Part shown: positions 1 through 8,489 of the stretch, piece after piece
Layout: each line of letters begins with the position of its first letter
Position numbering within the stretch: the stretch's first letter is position 1
Source: an uncultured Acidaminococcus sp.
GTDB taxonomy: Bacteria; Bacillota; Negativicutes; Acidaminococcales; Acidaminococcaceae
Assembly (NCBI GenBank): GCA_900554515.1
Contig: USHN01000005.1
Span: 18,108-82,107 of the forward strand
DNA length: 64,000 nucleotides
Reading direction: 5' to 3'
The notes under the pieces: generated by a model
The model's input: only the letters and a program-made list of their open reading frames with translations
Database searches by the model: none
Told to the model about the DNA's origin: nothing
Made by a program: the position numbers and the translations under genes

Positions 1-48
1 GAAATCCTGGAAAAACTTTACGAGGATTATAAAAATAACATTCTGTAA
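1..48 (+). CDS. C-terminal end of an upstream gene (partial)
   Basis: The first bases read as an open frame in frame 1 that encodes about 15 residues (ending KNNIL) and stops at a TAA at 46-48. The rest of the gene lies outside the window, so the product cannot be named. It runs in the same direction as the next gene and could share its transcript, since only about 35 bases separate them. Confidence 0.5.
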   Translation, partial: EILEKLYEDYKNNIL

Positions 49-83
49 TACAGCAGTATGCTGAGAAAGGAGACGTGGAAGCA

Positions 84-668
84 GTGCACCGAAAGACGGT
101 CGGGTTCCTGCTTCTGACTTTCCTCCTGCTCCTTTTTCTTCCTTCCTTTGGTTTGGCTGCGGCAAAGCCCGTGGCCAAACTGGGGATGAAGGGGCAGCGG
201 GTGGAAGAGGTTCAGGCCATGCTGTCAGAACTGCGTTTATACGATGACAGTGTGGATGGAGACTTCGGAAAAGGAACTGAACAAGCTGTCAAAAAGTTTC
301 AGAAAAAATACCGTAAACCGCAGACCGGGATTGTGACCTGGTCCGTGTATAATCTGATGAGTAAAAAAAGCGGCCTGGATTTTGGACATTACCGTAAACG
401 CTGGGTGATGGAAAGTACCGGCTATAGTCCCAGCGATCCGGGAGTAACGGGGATTACCTATACCGGGGCCATGATGCAGCGAGGCGTTGTGGCGGTGGAT
501 CCGGTGCTCATCCCGTTAGGAACAAAAATATATATTATGGGCTATGGCAAAGGGGTAGCTGCCGACATCGGCTCTGCCATTCGGGGCAACCTGATTGACC
601 TGGCTTTTGATAACCGCGGACAGGCGCTGGAATGGGGCCGTCGGCGGGTACTTGTGTATATCTGGTAA
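84..668 (+). CDS. Secreted peptidoglycan-binding / 3D-domain protein
   Basis: The product (about 194 residues) is predicted to act on cell-wall peptidoglycan outside the inner membrane. An N-terminal basic stretch and long Leu/Phe-rich segment ending near GLAAA form a signal peptide. A PG_binding_1 domain follows at about residues 32-90 (LGMKGQRVEEVQ, VDGDFGKGTEQAVKKFQ). The C-terminus is a 3D domain with its conserved aspartates (VAVDP, AADIG, NLIDLAF), the fold of lytic transglycosylases of the MltA/YabE type. A GTG at 75 sits only two bases after the GAAAGGAG ribosome site (65-72), so the GTG at 84 is preferred. Lytic activity is inferred from the family, not shown. Confidence 0.85.
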   Translation: MHRKTVGFLLLTFLLLLFLPSFGLAAAKPVAKLGMKGQRVEEVQAMLSELRLYDDSVDGDFGKGTEQAVKKFQKKYRKPQTGIVTWSVYNLMSKKSGLDFGHYRKRWVMESTGYSPSDPGVTGITYTGAMMQRGVVAVDPVLIPLGTKIYIMGYGKGVAADIGSAIRGNLIDLAFDNRGQALEWGRRRVLVYIW

Positions 669-680
669 GGAGTGGATACG

Positions 681-1118
681 TTGTTAACTGCAAAAGAAAT
701 CCCAGCCTGGATGGAGAAAAAAATGGCAGCCAATCATTTTATGAATGTGGCGGCCATCAAACTGTCGAAAGTGGAATGCGGCTATTGTGAGATGGTGATG
801 CATACGGATCCTGCCATTCATGGCAATCGCTACGGCGCTGTCCATGGCGGTGCCTTGTTTACCCTGGCGGATTCTGCCATGGGGGTGGTGGGCTACAGCA
901 TCGGCTGCAAGGTGGTGACGCTCTCCAGCTCCATCAATTTCATCAGCAATACCAAGGAAAAAGAAGCGATTCTCGCCAAGGCCTATCTGGTCCATGCAGG
1001 GCGCTCTACACTGGTGGTACGGGTGGAAGAATTTGACCATATGGGCCGTAAAATGGTGGATCTCACCGGGACGATGTTTGTGATCGGACATTTTGACGAA
1101 ATTCCGCAAAAGTGGTAA
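681..1118 (+). CDS. Hotdog-fold thioesterase (PaaI family)
   Basis: About 145 residues with the hotdog-fold core of PaaI-type acyl-CoA thioesterases: the HGGALFTLADSAMG motif sits at about residues 55-68, where the HGG and the acidic residue of the active-site helix are expected. The likely role is hydrolysis of an acyl-CoA or aryl-CoA in the cytoplasm; the substrate cannot be read from sequence. The frame also offers a GTG at 672, but this overlaps the AAGGAG site (667-672), so a TTG start at 681, eight bases downstream, fits better. It follows the 3D protein by 12 bases and precedes an acyl-CoA dehydrogenase, which fits a role in CoA-thioester metabolism. Confidence 0.8.
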   Translation: MLTAKEIPAWMEKKMAANHFMNVAAIKLSKVECGYCEMVMHTDPAIHGNRYGAVHGGALFTLADSAMGVVGYSIGCKVVTLSSSINFISNTKEKEAILAKAYLVHAGRSTLVVRVEEFDHMGRKMVDLTGTMFVIGHFDEIPQKW

Positions 1119-1181
1119 AATTATTATATTATTTAACTAAATAGAAAGACAAAAACAAAACAACAATACAGGAGGAACCCT

Positions 1182-2315
1182 ATGGATTTCGCATTAACCG
1201 AAGAGGCACTGGAACTGCAGGCCATGGTGAAGGACTTCGTAGATAAAGAAGTCGTTCCCTACACAGAAGAGATGGATCGGGAAAACAAAGCCAGACCGGA
1301 GATTTTCCAGAAAGCCGGCGATATGGGGCTGCTGAATCTGGTTGTACCAGAAGAATACGGCGGTCCTGGTCTCGACAGCATTACCATTGCCACGATTTAC
1401 GAGGAACTGGGCAAGGGCTGCGCCGGGATAGCCACTTCCATTGCCGCCAATGCACTGGCATCTTACCCGATTTTGCTGGCAGGCAACGAAGAGCAGAAAA
1501 AATACCAATGTGACCTCCTGAATGAAGGAAAACTGGCCGCATTTGCCCTGACCGAACCGGGCGCAGGTAGTGATGCGGGTGCGGTTTCCACCAAAGCCGT
1601 AAAAGACGGGGATCATTATGTCTTAAACGGGAATAAAGTTTTCATTACCAACGGCGGCATTGCCGACAGCTATCTGGTATTTGCCAATACCCGTAAAACC
1701 GGGGGCATCCGTGGCCTGACAGCATTCATCGTTCCTAAAGATACTCCGGGCTTTTCCATTGGCCGTAAAGAAGATAAAATGGGGATTCGTCCCTCCAATA
1801 CCTGCGAATTGATTCTGGAAGATGTGGTAGTGCCTGAATCCATGCGGGTAGGCCGGGAAGGACAGGGCTTCCGCATTGCCATGAATACACTGGACAGTGC
1901 CCGCCCCTTTGTGGCAGCCGTCGCTGTTGGCCTGGCACAGTCCTGCCTGGATATTGCCTCCCATTATGCTCGGGAACGCCGGCAGTTTGGACAGCCCATT
2001 GCTTCTTTCCAAATGGTGCAGGGCATGGTGGCCGATATGACCATGAAAGTGGCTACGGCTCGTCTTTTGGTACAAAAAGCCTGCTGGATGCGGGATCAGG
2101 GCATGGAATTTGGCAAAGAAGCGGCCATGAGCAAATGCTATGCGTCCGACGTGGCTATGGAAGTGGCCACCGATGCGGTGCAGATCATGGGCGGTTATGG
2201 CTACATGAAAGATTATCCCATGGAAAAGAAAATGCGGGATGCCAAGATCCTCCAAATCTACGAAGGCACCAACCAGATCCAGCGGACAGTTATTGCCAAC
2301 AAAATCCTGTATTAA
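1182..2315 (+). CDS. bcd: Short-chain acyl-CoA dehydrogenase (butyryl-CoA dehydrogenase type)
   Basis: A full-length (377 residues) FAD-dependent acyl-CoA dehydrogenase. Family signatures are present: FALTEPGAGSDAG in the FAD/substrate region, the RRQFGQPIASFQ segment, and IYEGTNQIQR near the C-terminus, which carries the glutamate used as catalytic base in short-chain enzymes. It probably reduces crotonyl-CoA to butyryl-CoA in amino acid fermentation. Usually etfBA genes encoding the electron-transfer partner lie next to bcd, but none are here, so the partner must be encoded elsewhere. The ribosome site AGGAGG lies just before the ATG. A terminator follows, so the gene appears monocistronic. 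Confidence 0.9.
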   Translation: MDFALTEEALELQAMVKDFVDKEVVPYTEEMDRENKARPEIFQKAGDMGLLNLVVPEEYGGPGLDSITIATIYEELGKGCAGIATSIAANALASYPILLAGNEEQKKYQCDLLNEGKLAAFALTEPGAGSDAGAVSTKAVKDGDHYVLNGNKVFITNGGIADSYLVFANTRKTGGIRGLTAFIVPKDTPGFSIGRKEDKMGIRPSNTCELILEDVVVPESMRVGREGQGFRIAMNTLDSARPFVAAVAVGLAQSCLDIASHYARERRQFGQPIASFQMVQGMVADMTMKVATARLLVQKACWMRDQGMEFGKEAAMSKCYASDVAMEVATDAVQIMGGYGYMKDYPMEKKMRDAKILQIYEGTNQIQRTVIANKILY

Positions 2316-2333
2316 TAACAAAACATATTGCAG

Positions 2334-2363
2334 AGGAATGTGTCGATGGGCACATTCCTTTTT
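2334..2363 (+). terminator. Intrinsic terminator after bcd
   Basis: A 9-bp stem (AGGAATGTG pairing with CACATTCCT) encloses an 8-base loop and runs into TTTT. It lies 18 bases past the acyl-CoA dehydrogenase stop codon. Confidence 0.8.
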
Positions 2364-2408
2364 GCGTGTGTTGTTGTCGGTACACTCGCAATTTTCTGAA
2401 TTGCGCAG

Positions 2409-2437
2409 TTGTAAACATGGTTGAAATCATTTATAAT
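2409..2437 (+). promoter_or_regulatory. Sigma-A-type promoter for pckA
   Basis: TTGTAA (2409-2414) and TATAAT (2432-2437) are separated by 17 bases. Transcription would begin near 2444, leaving a short leader before the PEP carboxykinase gene. Confidence 0.7.
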
Positions 2438-2497
2438 TAAAATATAGCAAGCGATTGGGCTGTGGCCAAAATGGATGAGAGGGAGAGTAATGCTAAA

Positions 2498-4060
2498 ATG
2501 ATCAGTGCTGGATTATTGGCGGAAGCAAAAGAAGCAGTATGCGATTTAAGTGTCCGGGAATTGATTGAAGAATCTATTCGCAACAGGGAAGGGACTTTTT
2601 CCGATCGCGGCGCTTTGCGGGTTACGACCGGGACCCATACAGGACGATCCCCTAAAGATAAATTTATCGTGGATACGCCACTGACCCATAATGTGGTGGA
2701 CTGGGTCACCAATCAGCCCTGCTCCCAGGAGACATTTGACAAGCTGTATGCCAAATGTGAAGCGTACATTAAAACCCACAGAGTGTATGTGAATGTGGTC
2801 AAGGCAGGGGCCGATCCCAAGTACCAGATTACCTGCAAATTCATTAACCAGATGGCCTGGCAAAGCGTATTCATCAATCAATTGCTTATTAAGTCTACCG
2901 AACCCAGTACCATCCAGGAAGACTTTACCGTGATTTCCCTGCCCGATGTGGAAGCGGATCCGGCAGTGGATGGCACCCATTCGGAAACCTTCATTATTTT
3001 GAACTTTGACAAAAAAGTCGTGTTGATCGGCGGCGGCCGCTATGCCGGGGAATTAAAGAAGAGTATTTTCTCCGTTATGAACGGGATTCTGCCCCACAAA
3101 GGGATTTTGACCATGCACTGCTCCTGCAACGTGGGCAAAAAAGGCGACGTAGCCTTGTTCTTTGGCCTTTCCGGTACCGGCAAGACCACGCTGTCCGCAG
3201 ATCCGGAACGTTCTTTGATCGGTGATGACGAACACGGCTGGGGCGATAATGGGGTATTCAATATTGAAGGCGGTTGCTATGCCAAGTGTATTGACCTCAC
3301 CGAAGACAGTCAGCCGGAAATTTATAATGCAGTGCGCTTTGGCGCAGTCATGGAAAACGTGATTGTAGACCCGAAGAACGGCGTTCCGGATTTCCACGAT
3401 AGTACCATTACGGAAAATACCCGTGTGGCCTATCCCCTGACCTATATTCCTAATGCAATTCTGCCCAGTCAGGCCGGCCATCCTAAAAATATTATTTTCT
3501 TAACTGCCGATGCCTTTGGCGTGTTGCCTCCGATTTCTAAACTGACCAAAGAGCAGGCCATGTACCATTACCTCACCGGGTACACCAGCAAAGTAGCTGG
3601 TACGGAACGGGGGATTACAGAACCCCAGGCTACGTTCTCCACGGCCTTTGGACAACCGTTCCTGCCTCTGCCTCCGCTGACCTATGCCAAGCTTCTGGGC
3701 GAACGGATTGAAAAACACGATACCAATGTGTATCTGGTCAATACCGGCTGGAACGGCGGCCCCTATGGCGTGGGCAGCCGGATGAAACTGGCCTATACCC
3801 GTGCCATGATTCATGCCGCACTGGATGGAGAACTGGGCAAAGATGGCTGGACTACCATGCCGCTGTTTGGTGTATCCATTCCGAAATCCTGCCCCCATGT
3901 TCCCAGCACGGTGCTGGATCCCCGGAGCACCTGGGCGGACAAAGCTGCCTATGATGCCACAGCAAAGAAACTGGCTACAATGTTTAACGAAAACTTCAAG
4001 AAAAAATTTGAAGGCCATGTAACGGAAAATATTGCCGCTGCCGGCCCTGTGGTAGGGTAA
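2498..4060 (+). CDS. pckA: Phosphoenolpyruvate carboxykinase (ATP)
   Basis: Interconverts oxaloacetate plus ATP with PEP, CO2 and ADP. The ATP-type signatures are clear: TGRSPKDKF near the N-terminus for substrate binding, the P-loop GLSGTGKTTLS at about residue 223, and IGDDEHGWGDNG for metal and nucleotide binding. Length is about 520 residues, normal for the family. The start is uncertain: GTG 2462 and ATG 2471 have no ribosome site and lie close to the expected transcript start, while ATG 2498 follows GGGAG at a long spacing of 12. In an organism with decarboxylase subunits nearby it may run toward oxaloacetate or toward gluconeogenesis; direction cannot be inferred. Confidence 0.95.
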   Translation: MISAGLLAEAKEAVCDLSVRELIEESIRNREGTFSDRGALRVTTGTHTGRSPKDKFIVDTPLTHNVVDWVTNQPCSQETFDKLYAKCEAYIKTHRVYVNVVKAGADPKYQITCKFINQMAWQSVFINQLLIKSTEPSTIQEDFTVISLPDVEADPAVDGTHSETFIILNFDKKVVLIGGGRYAGELKKSIFSVMNGILPHKGILTMHCSCNVGKKGDVALFFGLSGTGKTTLSADPERSLIGDDEHGWGDNGVFNIEGGCYAKCIDLTEDSQPEIYNAVRFGAVMENVIVDPKNGVPDFHDSTITENTRVAYPLTYIPNAILPSQAGHPKNIIFLTADAFGVLPPISKLTKEQAMYHYLTGYTSKVAGTERGITEPQATFSTAFGQPFLPLPPLTYAKLLGERIEKHDTNVYLVNTGWNGGPYGVGSRMKLAYTRAMIHAALDGELGKDGWTTMPLFGVSIPKSCPHVPSTVLDPRSTWADKAAYDATAKKLATMFNENFKKKFEGHVTENIAAAGPVVG

Positions 4061-4068
4061 GCGCAGTC

Positions 4069-4108
4069 AAAAGGCCTGTGAATTATGGTTCACAGGCCTT
4101 TTGCTTTT
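4069..4108 (+). terminator. Intrinsic terminator after pckA
   Basis: A perfect 14-bp stem (left arm 4069-4082, right arm 4089-4102) with a TTATGG loop is followed by a T-rich run. It covers an ATG at 4085, which argues that the next gene starts at 4124. Confidence 0.9.
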
Positions 4109-4123
4109 TATGAAGGAGCGCCT

Positions 4124-4606
4124 ATGCGAAGAAAAGATCGGGAGATTACGGACCAGCAGCAAATTCTGTCCCTTTTGGATAAAACCCGGTTCCTGCACCT
4201 GGGGCTATTTGATGGGGACTATCCCTATATAGTTCCTCTGCATTACGGATATACCTGGGATGAAGCAGCCAGGCAGCTGACCTTTTATATGCATTGTGCC
4301 AAGGAAGGCCATAAGCTGGAATTGATCGCAGCCAATCCCCATGCGTTTGTGGAGCTGGAAAACGATGTGGAACTAGTCAGCGGCGGCGACGTAGCCTGCC
4401 GCTATGGATCCTATTATACCTCCCTGATGGCCAGGGGAATGGCACACATTCTTCCCCCAGGGAAGGAAAAAGAACAGGCCTTGGAAATCCTCATGAAGCA
4501 CCAGACGGGAAGGGACTTTGTCATAACAAGCGCCATGGCTGAAAGCGTTGCGGTGATAAAATTTACTGTGCAGGATTTCACCGCCAAAGCACGGGTAAAG
4601 AAGTAA
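4124..4606 (+). CDS. Pyridoxamine 5'-phosphate oxidase-like flavin-binding protein
   Basis: About 160 residues with the split-barrel FMN-binding fold of the pyridoxamine phosphate oxidase-like superfamily (Nim/HugZ-like). Visible signatures are FLHLGLFDGDYPYIVPLHYGY near the N-terminus and the YMHCAKEGHKLELI segment, as in 5-nitroimidazole-resistance-type flavoproteins. The ribosome site AAGGAG (4113-4118) is five bases from ATG 4124. A frame extension to ATG 4085 runs through the preceding terminator and is rejected. It is monocistronic and converges on the LysR gene. The physiological substrate is unknown; resistance to nitroimidazoles should not be assumed. Confidence 0.8.
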   Translation: MRRKDREITDQQQILSLLDKTRFLHLGLFDGDYPYIVPLHYGYTWDEAARQLTFYMHCAKEGHKLELIAANPHAFVELENDVELVSGGDVACRYGSYYTSLMARGMAHILPPGKEKEQALEILMKHQTGRDFVITSAMAESVAVIKFTVQDFTAKARVKK

Positions 4607-4630
4607 CAGCCATATAGTGATTGTAAATAG

Positions 4631-4675
4631 AAGGACTGTGAAGAAATGAGAACTCATTTCCTCACAGTCCTTTTT
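4631..4675. terminator. Bidirectional terminator between convergent genes
   Basis: AAGGACTGTGA pairs with the TCACAGTCCTT side around a GAAATGA/TCATTTC inner stem, with T runs on both strands. It separates the flavin-binding protein gene from the LysR gene on the opposite strand, and overlaps the LysR stop codon. Confidence 0.8.
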
Positions 4676-5582
4676 ACGTGAATTCTTTTACGATCTTAAT
4701 ATATTCCTGGGCGTGGAAGGGGAGATAGGCGTTTTTGCGATAGGCAGCCACAAAATCCACGGTGGTATTGGGACTGCCCACAGAAAACAGGGCAAGCTGG
4801 CTTTGATCCGGAATGTATTTCAGGTGGGTTTCCGTGATAAAGGTCAGGCCGTATCCTTTAGCAGCCAATTCTGCTTCTGCGGTAATATTGGCTGTCTCTA
4901 AAATGATATGGGGCGTGAACTTTTGACTGTGGAACAGTGCATCCACTACTTTTCGGGTACGCTGGCTCCGGGGCTGGAGGATAAAGTCCTGTTCTTTCAG
5001 CCATTTCAGATCCATATGGGGGTAGCGGCAGCCTTTTTTCTTTTGTCCCATGGCCGTGAAGGGATTGTCTTTTTGCATCACGAGCACCACTTCCTCGTGG
5101 CTGATTACCGTATAGTCCAGATCCGGGTGGGCATCCCGGTAGTTAAAGAACGCCAAATCCACCTCGCCGTCCAGAATTTTTTGGACCAGCTGCTCAGAAC
5201 TGGCCTCCAGTACGTCGATCTGCACGTGGGGGTACCGCTCATGGAAAAGCGGCAGGGTAATGGGAAGCATATAGGTTCCCCGCATGGTAGGAAACCCCAC
5301 TTTGAGCAGTCCTTCATTGTTCTTAATAATATCTCCCATCTCCTGGTCCAGTTCTTTTTTCAGCTCCAGGATCTGCCGTGCCCGGATCATATAGCGCTGT
5401 CCGGCATAGGTAGGGAGATATTTGTGCCCCAGACGGCGGAAGAGGGGCTGTCCCAGTTCTTGTTCCAGGGCTTTGAGAAATTTGGATAAGGTGGGCTGGG
5501 TTAAATAAAGGGCCTCTGCCGCTTTGGTGATGTTCTGGTATTTGGCGATGGCAAGCACATAGGATAATTCACGAAAGTCCAT
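4674..5582 (-). CDS. LysR-family transcriptional regulator
   Basis: A full-length (302 residues) LysR regulator. The N-terminal winged helix-turn-helix is plain at residues 1-60 (NITKAAEALYLTQPTLSKFLKALEQELGQPLF), followed by the effector-binding domain with its typical PTMRGTYMLP segment at about residue 95. It is divergent from a PrpF-family isomerase and a permease. That arrangement is usual for LysR activators of catabolic genes and suggests the effector is the transported acid or an intermediate. A 16-bp motif occurs twice in the shared 282-bp intergenic region and may be its binding site. The ligand itself cannot be read from sequence. Confidence 0.9.
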   Translation of the reverse strand: MDFRELSYVLAIAKYQNITKAAEALYLTQPTLSKFLKALEQELGQPLFRRLGHKYLPTYAGQRYMIRARQILELKKELDQEMGDIIKNNEGLLKVGFPTMRGTYMLPITLPLFHERYPHVQIDVLEASSEQLVQKILDGEVDLAFFNYRDAHPDLDYTVISHEEVVLVMQKDNPFTAMGQKKKGCRYPHMDLKWLKEQDFILQPRSQRTRKVVDALFHSQKFTPHIILETANITAEAELAAKGYGLTFITETHLKYIPDQSQLALFSVGSPNTTVDFVAAYRKNAYLPFHAQEYIKIVKEFT

Positions 5583-5864
5583 ATTGCCTCCTGATCAACT
5601 GCATTTTTCTTATTGTATCGCTTTCCATAACTTTTTACCATAGTTTCTGGCAAAAGAATGCATTGTATTGTGTAATTTTCTGGTATGCAATTTGCCGTTG
5701 TTGCGGGAGTTTTCAGGAAACTTCGGAGAGTTTGAGAAAATATATATTACTTTTTACCATAGTTATAACAGAAAACATGAATTTAACGAAGTCTGAAAAT
5801 TTTGTTATAGTAAGTGCAAAGATAAGGACGGAAAAGGCGATACGGTTTTGAGGAGGTTATATAG
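5583..5864. promoter_or_regulatory. Divergent LysR/prpF control region with a duplicated 16-bp motif
   Basis: This 282-bp AT-rich gap holds two exact copies of ACTTTTTACCATAGTT (5630-5645 and 5749-5764), 119 bp apart. A candidate prpF promoter lies at TTAACG (5783-5788), a 17-base spacer and TATAGT (5806-5811). The ribosome site GAGGAGG precedes ATG 5865. The proximal motif copy ends about 20 bp upstream of the -35, where a LysR activator would be expected to bind. Operator function is inferred. Confidence 0.55.
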
Positions 5865-7010
5865 ATGGAAATAAAGGCAATGCGGCTGCCAATAACAATA
5901 CTTCGCGGGGGGACCAGCAAGGGTGTGTATATTCTGGAAAAAGACCTTCCCAAGGATAAAGCAGCCTGGAAGGATATCCTGCTGCGGTTAATGGGAAGTC
6001 CGGACTCCAAACAAATTGATGGGCTGGGGGGAGCGCAGAGCGTCACCAGCAAAGTGGCGATTATAAAACAGTCGGAGCGGCCGGATGCGGATGTGGATTA
6101 TACCTTTGCCCAGGTGTCCGTTGATAAACCGGTGGTAAGCTATGCTGGCAACTGCGGCAATATTTCTTCCGGAGTAGGGCCTTTTGCCCTGGAAAAAGGA
6201 TTGTTGCCCATTCGGGAAGGGATAACGCCAGTACGAATTTATAACACCAATACCGGCAAGATTATTGTAGAGGACGTACCGGTCCAAGATGGCGCTGTAC
6301 ACTATGAAGGGGACTATCACATCGCCGGTGTGCCGGGAACGGGAAGCCCTTTGAAACTAAAATTCATGCGCCCGGCAGGGACGCTGGGAAAGGGCCTTTT
6401 GCCTACGGGCCACGCAGTGGATACGCTGAATGTGGCAGGTATGGGGCCGGTGCAAGTCTCCATTGTGGATGCTGCCAATCCTCTGGTTTTTGTAAAAGCA
6501 AAAGATGTGGGGCTCACTGGTAAAGAACTTCCCAAGGAAATCAACCAAAATCCTGACACGCTACAAAAATTAGAAGCCATTCGCGATGCTGCGGCGGTAT
6601 TGCTGGGGCTGGTGGACAAACCGGAAAAAGCGGCCTGGGTTACTCCGGGCATTCCCAAAATGACCTTTGTGGCTGAAGCAGCAGATTATACCACTTCCGA
6701 TGGGGCGCAGGTGGATGGAGGCGACGTGGATCTCTTATCCCGGATGATGAGCATGCAAAAAGCCCATCCCAGCTATGCCATGACAGGGGCCATGTGTACG
6801 GCTGCAGCGGCGGTAGTGCCTGGGAGCATTGTACAGCAGGTCCTTAGGCCGGATGCAGATACAGAAAATCTTCGAATCGGACATGCCAGCGGTGTACTCA
6901 GCTGTGGCGTAGAGTACCTGCACAAAGAAATCCCTGAGATAGTAGATACGTTCGGCTATCGTACGGCCAACTTGTTACTGGATGGTACGGCGGTCATCCG
7001 CCTGGCCTAG
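5865..7010 (+). CDS. PrpF-family isomerase (methylaconitate / aconitate-type Delta-isomerase)
   Basis: A 381-residue member of the PrpF family (diaminopimelate-epimerase fold), whose known members move a double bond in 2-methylaconitate, 4-oxalomesaconate, methylitaconate or aconitate. The family opening ILRGGTSKGVYI, the DGLGGAQSVTSKVAII segment with the lysine thought to act as base, and the GNCGNISSGVG motif are all present. In the 2-methylcitrate pathway prpF sits with prpC and acnD, but neither is here. Instead it is followed after 13 bases by a dicarboxylate-type permease and is divergent from LysR. This favours catabolism of an unsaturated di- or tricarboxylate. Substrate identity is inference. 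Confidence 0.85.
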   Translation: MEIKAMRLPITILRGGTSKGVYILEKDLPKDKAAWKDILLRLMGSPDSKQIDGLGGAQSVTSKVAIIKQSERPDADVDYTFAQVSVDKPVVSYAGNCGNISSGVGPFALEKGLLPIREGITPVRIYNTNTGKIIVEDVPVQDGAVHYEGDYHIAGVPGTGSPLKLKFMRPAGTLGKGLLPTGHAVDTLNVAGMGPVQVSIVDAANPLVFVKAKDVGLTGKELPKEINQNPDTLQKLEAIRDAAAVLLGLVDKPEKAAWVTPGIPKMTFVAEAADYTTSDGAQVDGGDVDLLSRMMSMQKAHPSYAMTGAMCTAAAAVVPGSIVQQVLRPDADTENLRIGHASGVLSCGVEYLHKEIPEIVDTFGYRTANLLLDGTAVIRLA

Positions 7011-7023
7011 AAAGGAGCACATG

Positions 7024-8289
7024 ATGGATTTGTCCTTGATTTCCCTTTTGGTACTGATTGCTGTGGTAGCCGTGGGATTCCTGAAAAAAGTCAATATTGG
7101 ATTTTTCTCCATCGGTGCAGCTTTTTTGCTGGGAACCTTTGGCAAGATGACGGCAAAACAAATCGCTGCCGGTTTCTCCAGTTCTATGTTTGTCACCTTG
7201 GTGGGCGTGACGTTCCTGTTCGGTATGGCCAGTGCCAATGGGACGTTGGATCTATTTTCCAAAAAGATTGTAGCGCTGGTGGGAAAACGAACCTATTTGA
7301 TCCCGATTCTCATGTTTGTGCTCTCGGCTTTCATTTCTGCCATCGGGCCCGGGCATATTGCCGCCGGGATTTTGATGACCACCTTTGCCGTTTACCTGGC
7401 TTTTGAGCTGAAGATTAATCCCATGGCGACAGCTCTCTATGCCAAACTGGGTGCCAATGCGGGGTGCGCTTCTCCTTTATCCCTGACTGGCATTCTGGCA
7501 AAAAATCTCTCCGAACCTTTTGGTTACAGTGGCTTTGGCGCCCATCTGTTTTTCAGTACGCTGCTTTCGGGTTTTGTGTTCACTGTCATCGTCTACCTGA
7601 TTTATAAAGGGTATAACGTGAGAGGGGGAAATCCCCTGAAACTTTCGGACATCCCTGCCTTTAACCGGGAACAAAAAATTACCATGGCTTCCATTGTGGT
7701 GATGGTCATCTTCTGCATCGGCTTTAAGTTTGATACTGGACTCTTTGCCTTTGCTGCAGCGGCTGTCTTGATTCTGCTCCACTGTGCCGACGAGAAAACA
7801 GCCATCAAACAAATCCCCTGGGGGACGCTGATGCTGATTTGCGGGGTAGGGGTTCTGGTGAATGTGCTCGACAGCATGGGCGGCATTACGTTGATCTCCA
7901 ACTTCCTGGCTTCCCATATGGGCGAAAAAACCGCTGTTCCCATCATCGCCGCTACCAGCGGGATCCTGTCCTGGGTCAGTTCCACCACCGGCGTGGTAAT
8001 GCCTACATTGTATCCCATCGCCAATAACATTGTGCATAACTTTGGCGGCAGCATCAATTACGTGGAAATGATTTCCGCCATTACGGCGACGTCCTTTGCC
8101 GCAGCCATCAGCCCGTTGTCTACCGGCGGCGCCATCATCATGTCTTCCTATGCGGCAGCCAAAAAAGATACCACCATTGCAGAAATGAACGATATGTTTA
8201 AAACCCTGTTCCTGCTGTCGGTGGCCAATGTGGCCGTGAATGTGATCATGGCAGCCCTTGGAGTCTTTACCATGGGCGGACTCTTTTAG
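7024..8289 (+). CDS. MatC/SLC13-like di- or tricarboxylate permease
   Basis: About 421 residues, almost entirely hydrophobic with 10-12 predicted membrane helices. The N-terminal part resembles MatC-type dicarboxylate carriers, and two repeated Ser/Pro-containing re-entrant motifs (GCASPLSLTGILAKN and AISPLSTGGAIIMSS) are typical of ion-transporter-superfamily carboxylate carriers. ATG 7024 is six bases from AAAGGAG (7011-7017); ATG 7021 is possible. The gene is tightly coupled to the PrpF gene, so it probably imports the isomerase substrate, driven by sodium or protons. The exact substrate is not determinable. Confidence 0.8.
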   Translation: MDLSLISLLVLIAVVAVGFLKKVNIGFFSIGAAFLLGTFGKMTAKQIAAGFSSSMFVTLVGVTFLFGMASANGTLDLFSKKIVALVGKRTYLIPILMFVLSAFISAIGPGHIAAGILMTTFAVYLAFELKINPMATALYAKLGANAGCASPLSLTGILAKNLSEPFGYSGFGAHLFFSTLLSGFVFTVIVYLIYKGYNVRGGNPLKLSDIPAFNREQKITMASIVVMVIFCIGFKFDTGLFAFAAAAVLILLHCADEKTAIKQIPWGTLMLICGVGVLVNVLDSMGGITLISNFLASHMGEKTAVPIIAATSGILSWVSSTTGVVMPTLYPIANNIVHNFGGSINYVEMISAITATSFAAAISPLSTGGAIIMSSYAAAKKDTTIAEMNDMFKTLFLLSVANVAVNVIMAALGVFTMGGLF

Positions 8290-8298
8290 GCAAAATAA

Positions 8299-8340
8299 AA
8301 AATCCTGGCGTGTGCTGTATATAGTGCATTCCAGGATTTT
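8299..8340. terminator. Terminator between convergent permease and decarboxylase genes
   Basis: AAAATCCTGG (about 8299-8308) pairs with CCAGGATTTT (8331-8340) around a 22-base loop, with A and T runs on the two sides. It can serve both converging transcripts. Confidence 0.65.
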
Positions 8341-8354
8341 CTCGTTTTATACGC

Positions 8355-8477
8355 TTATTCCTTGCCGGGGAAGACTTTTGTCAGGCCATAGGTGAGGGCC
8401 GCAAACAGGGCCATGACGATAAATACGGCCGGGTAGGCGATGAGCAAAAGTTTTAGGGCGGCTTGTACACTTTCCAT
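8355..8477 (-). CDS. 40-residue single-helix membrane protein, OadG/MmdD-like small subunit
   Basis: A 40-residue protein that begins MESVQAALKL and ends TKVFPGKE, with one long hydrophobic helix between (about residues 8-33). AAGGAGG precedes the ATG at normal spacing, and the gene lies 12 bases after the decarboxylase beta-subunit stop on the same strand. Gamma/delta subunits of sodium-pumping decarboxylases (OadG, MmdD, GcdD) are small one-helix proteins that anchor the complex, although most carry a longer soluble tail. Position and topology suggest a minimal version. Similarity is by position and topology, not by clear motif. Confidence 0.7.
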   Translation of the reverse strand: MESVQAALKLLLIAYPAVFIVMALFAALTYGLTKVFPGKE

Positions 8478-8489
8478 GCTATGCCTCCT

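Noticed and set aside
2135..2440. 101-codon frame at the end of bcd
   Set aside because: It overlaps the conserved end of the dehydrogenase and the terminator; no motif is seen.
4085..4123. N-terminal extension of the flavin-binding protein
   Set aside because: These codons lie in the pckA terminator hairpin, and a good ribosome site is found before ATG 4124.
5663..5851. 62-codon frame in the LysR/prpF gap
   Set aside because: It covers the promoter and the duplicated operator motif and has no ribosome site or similarity.
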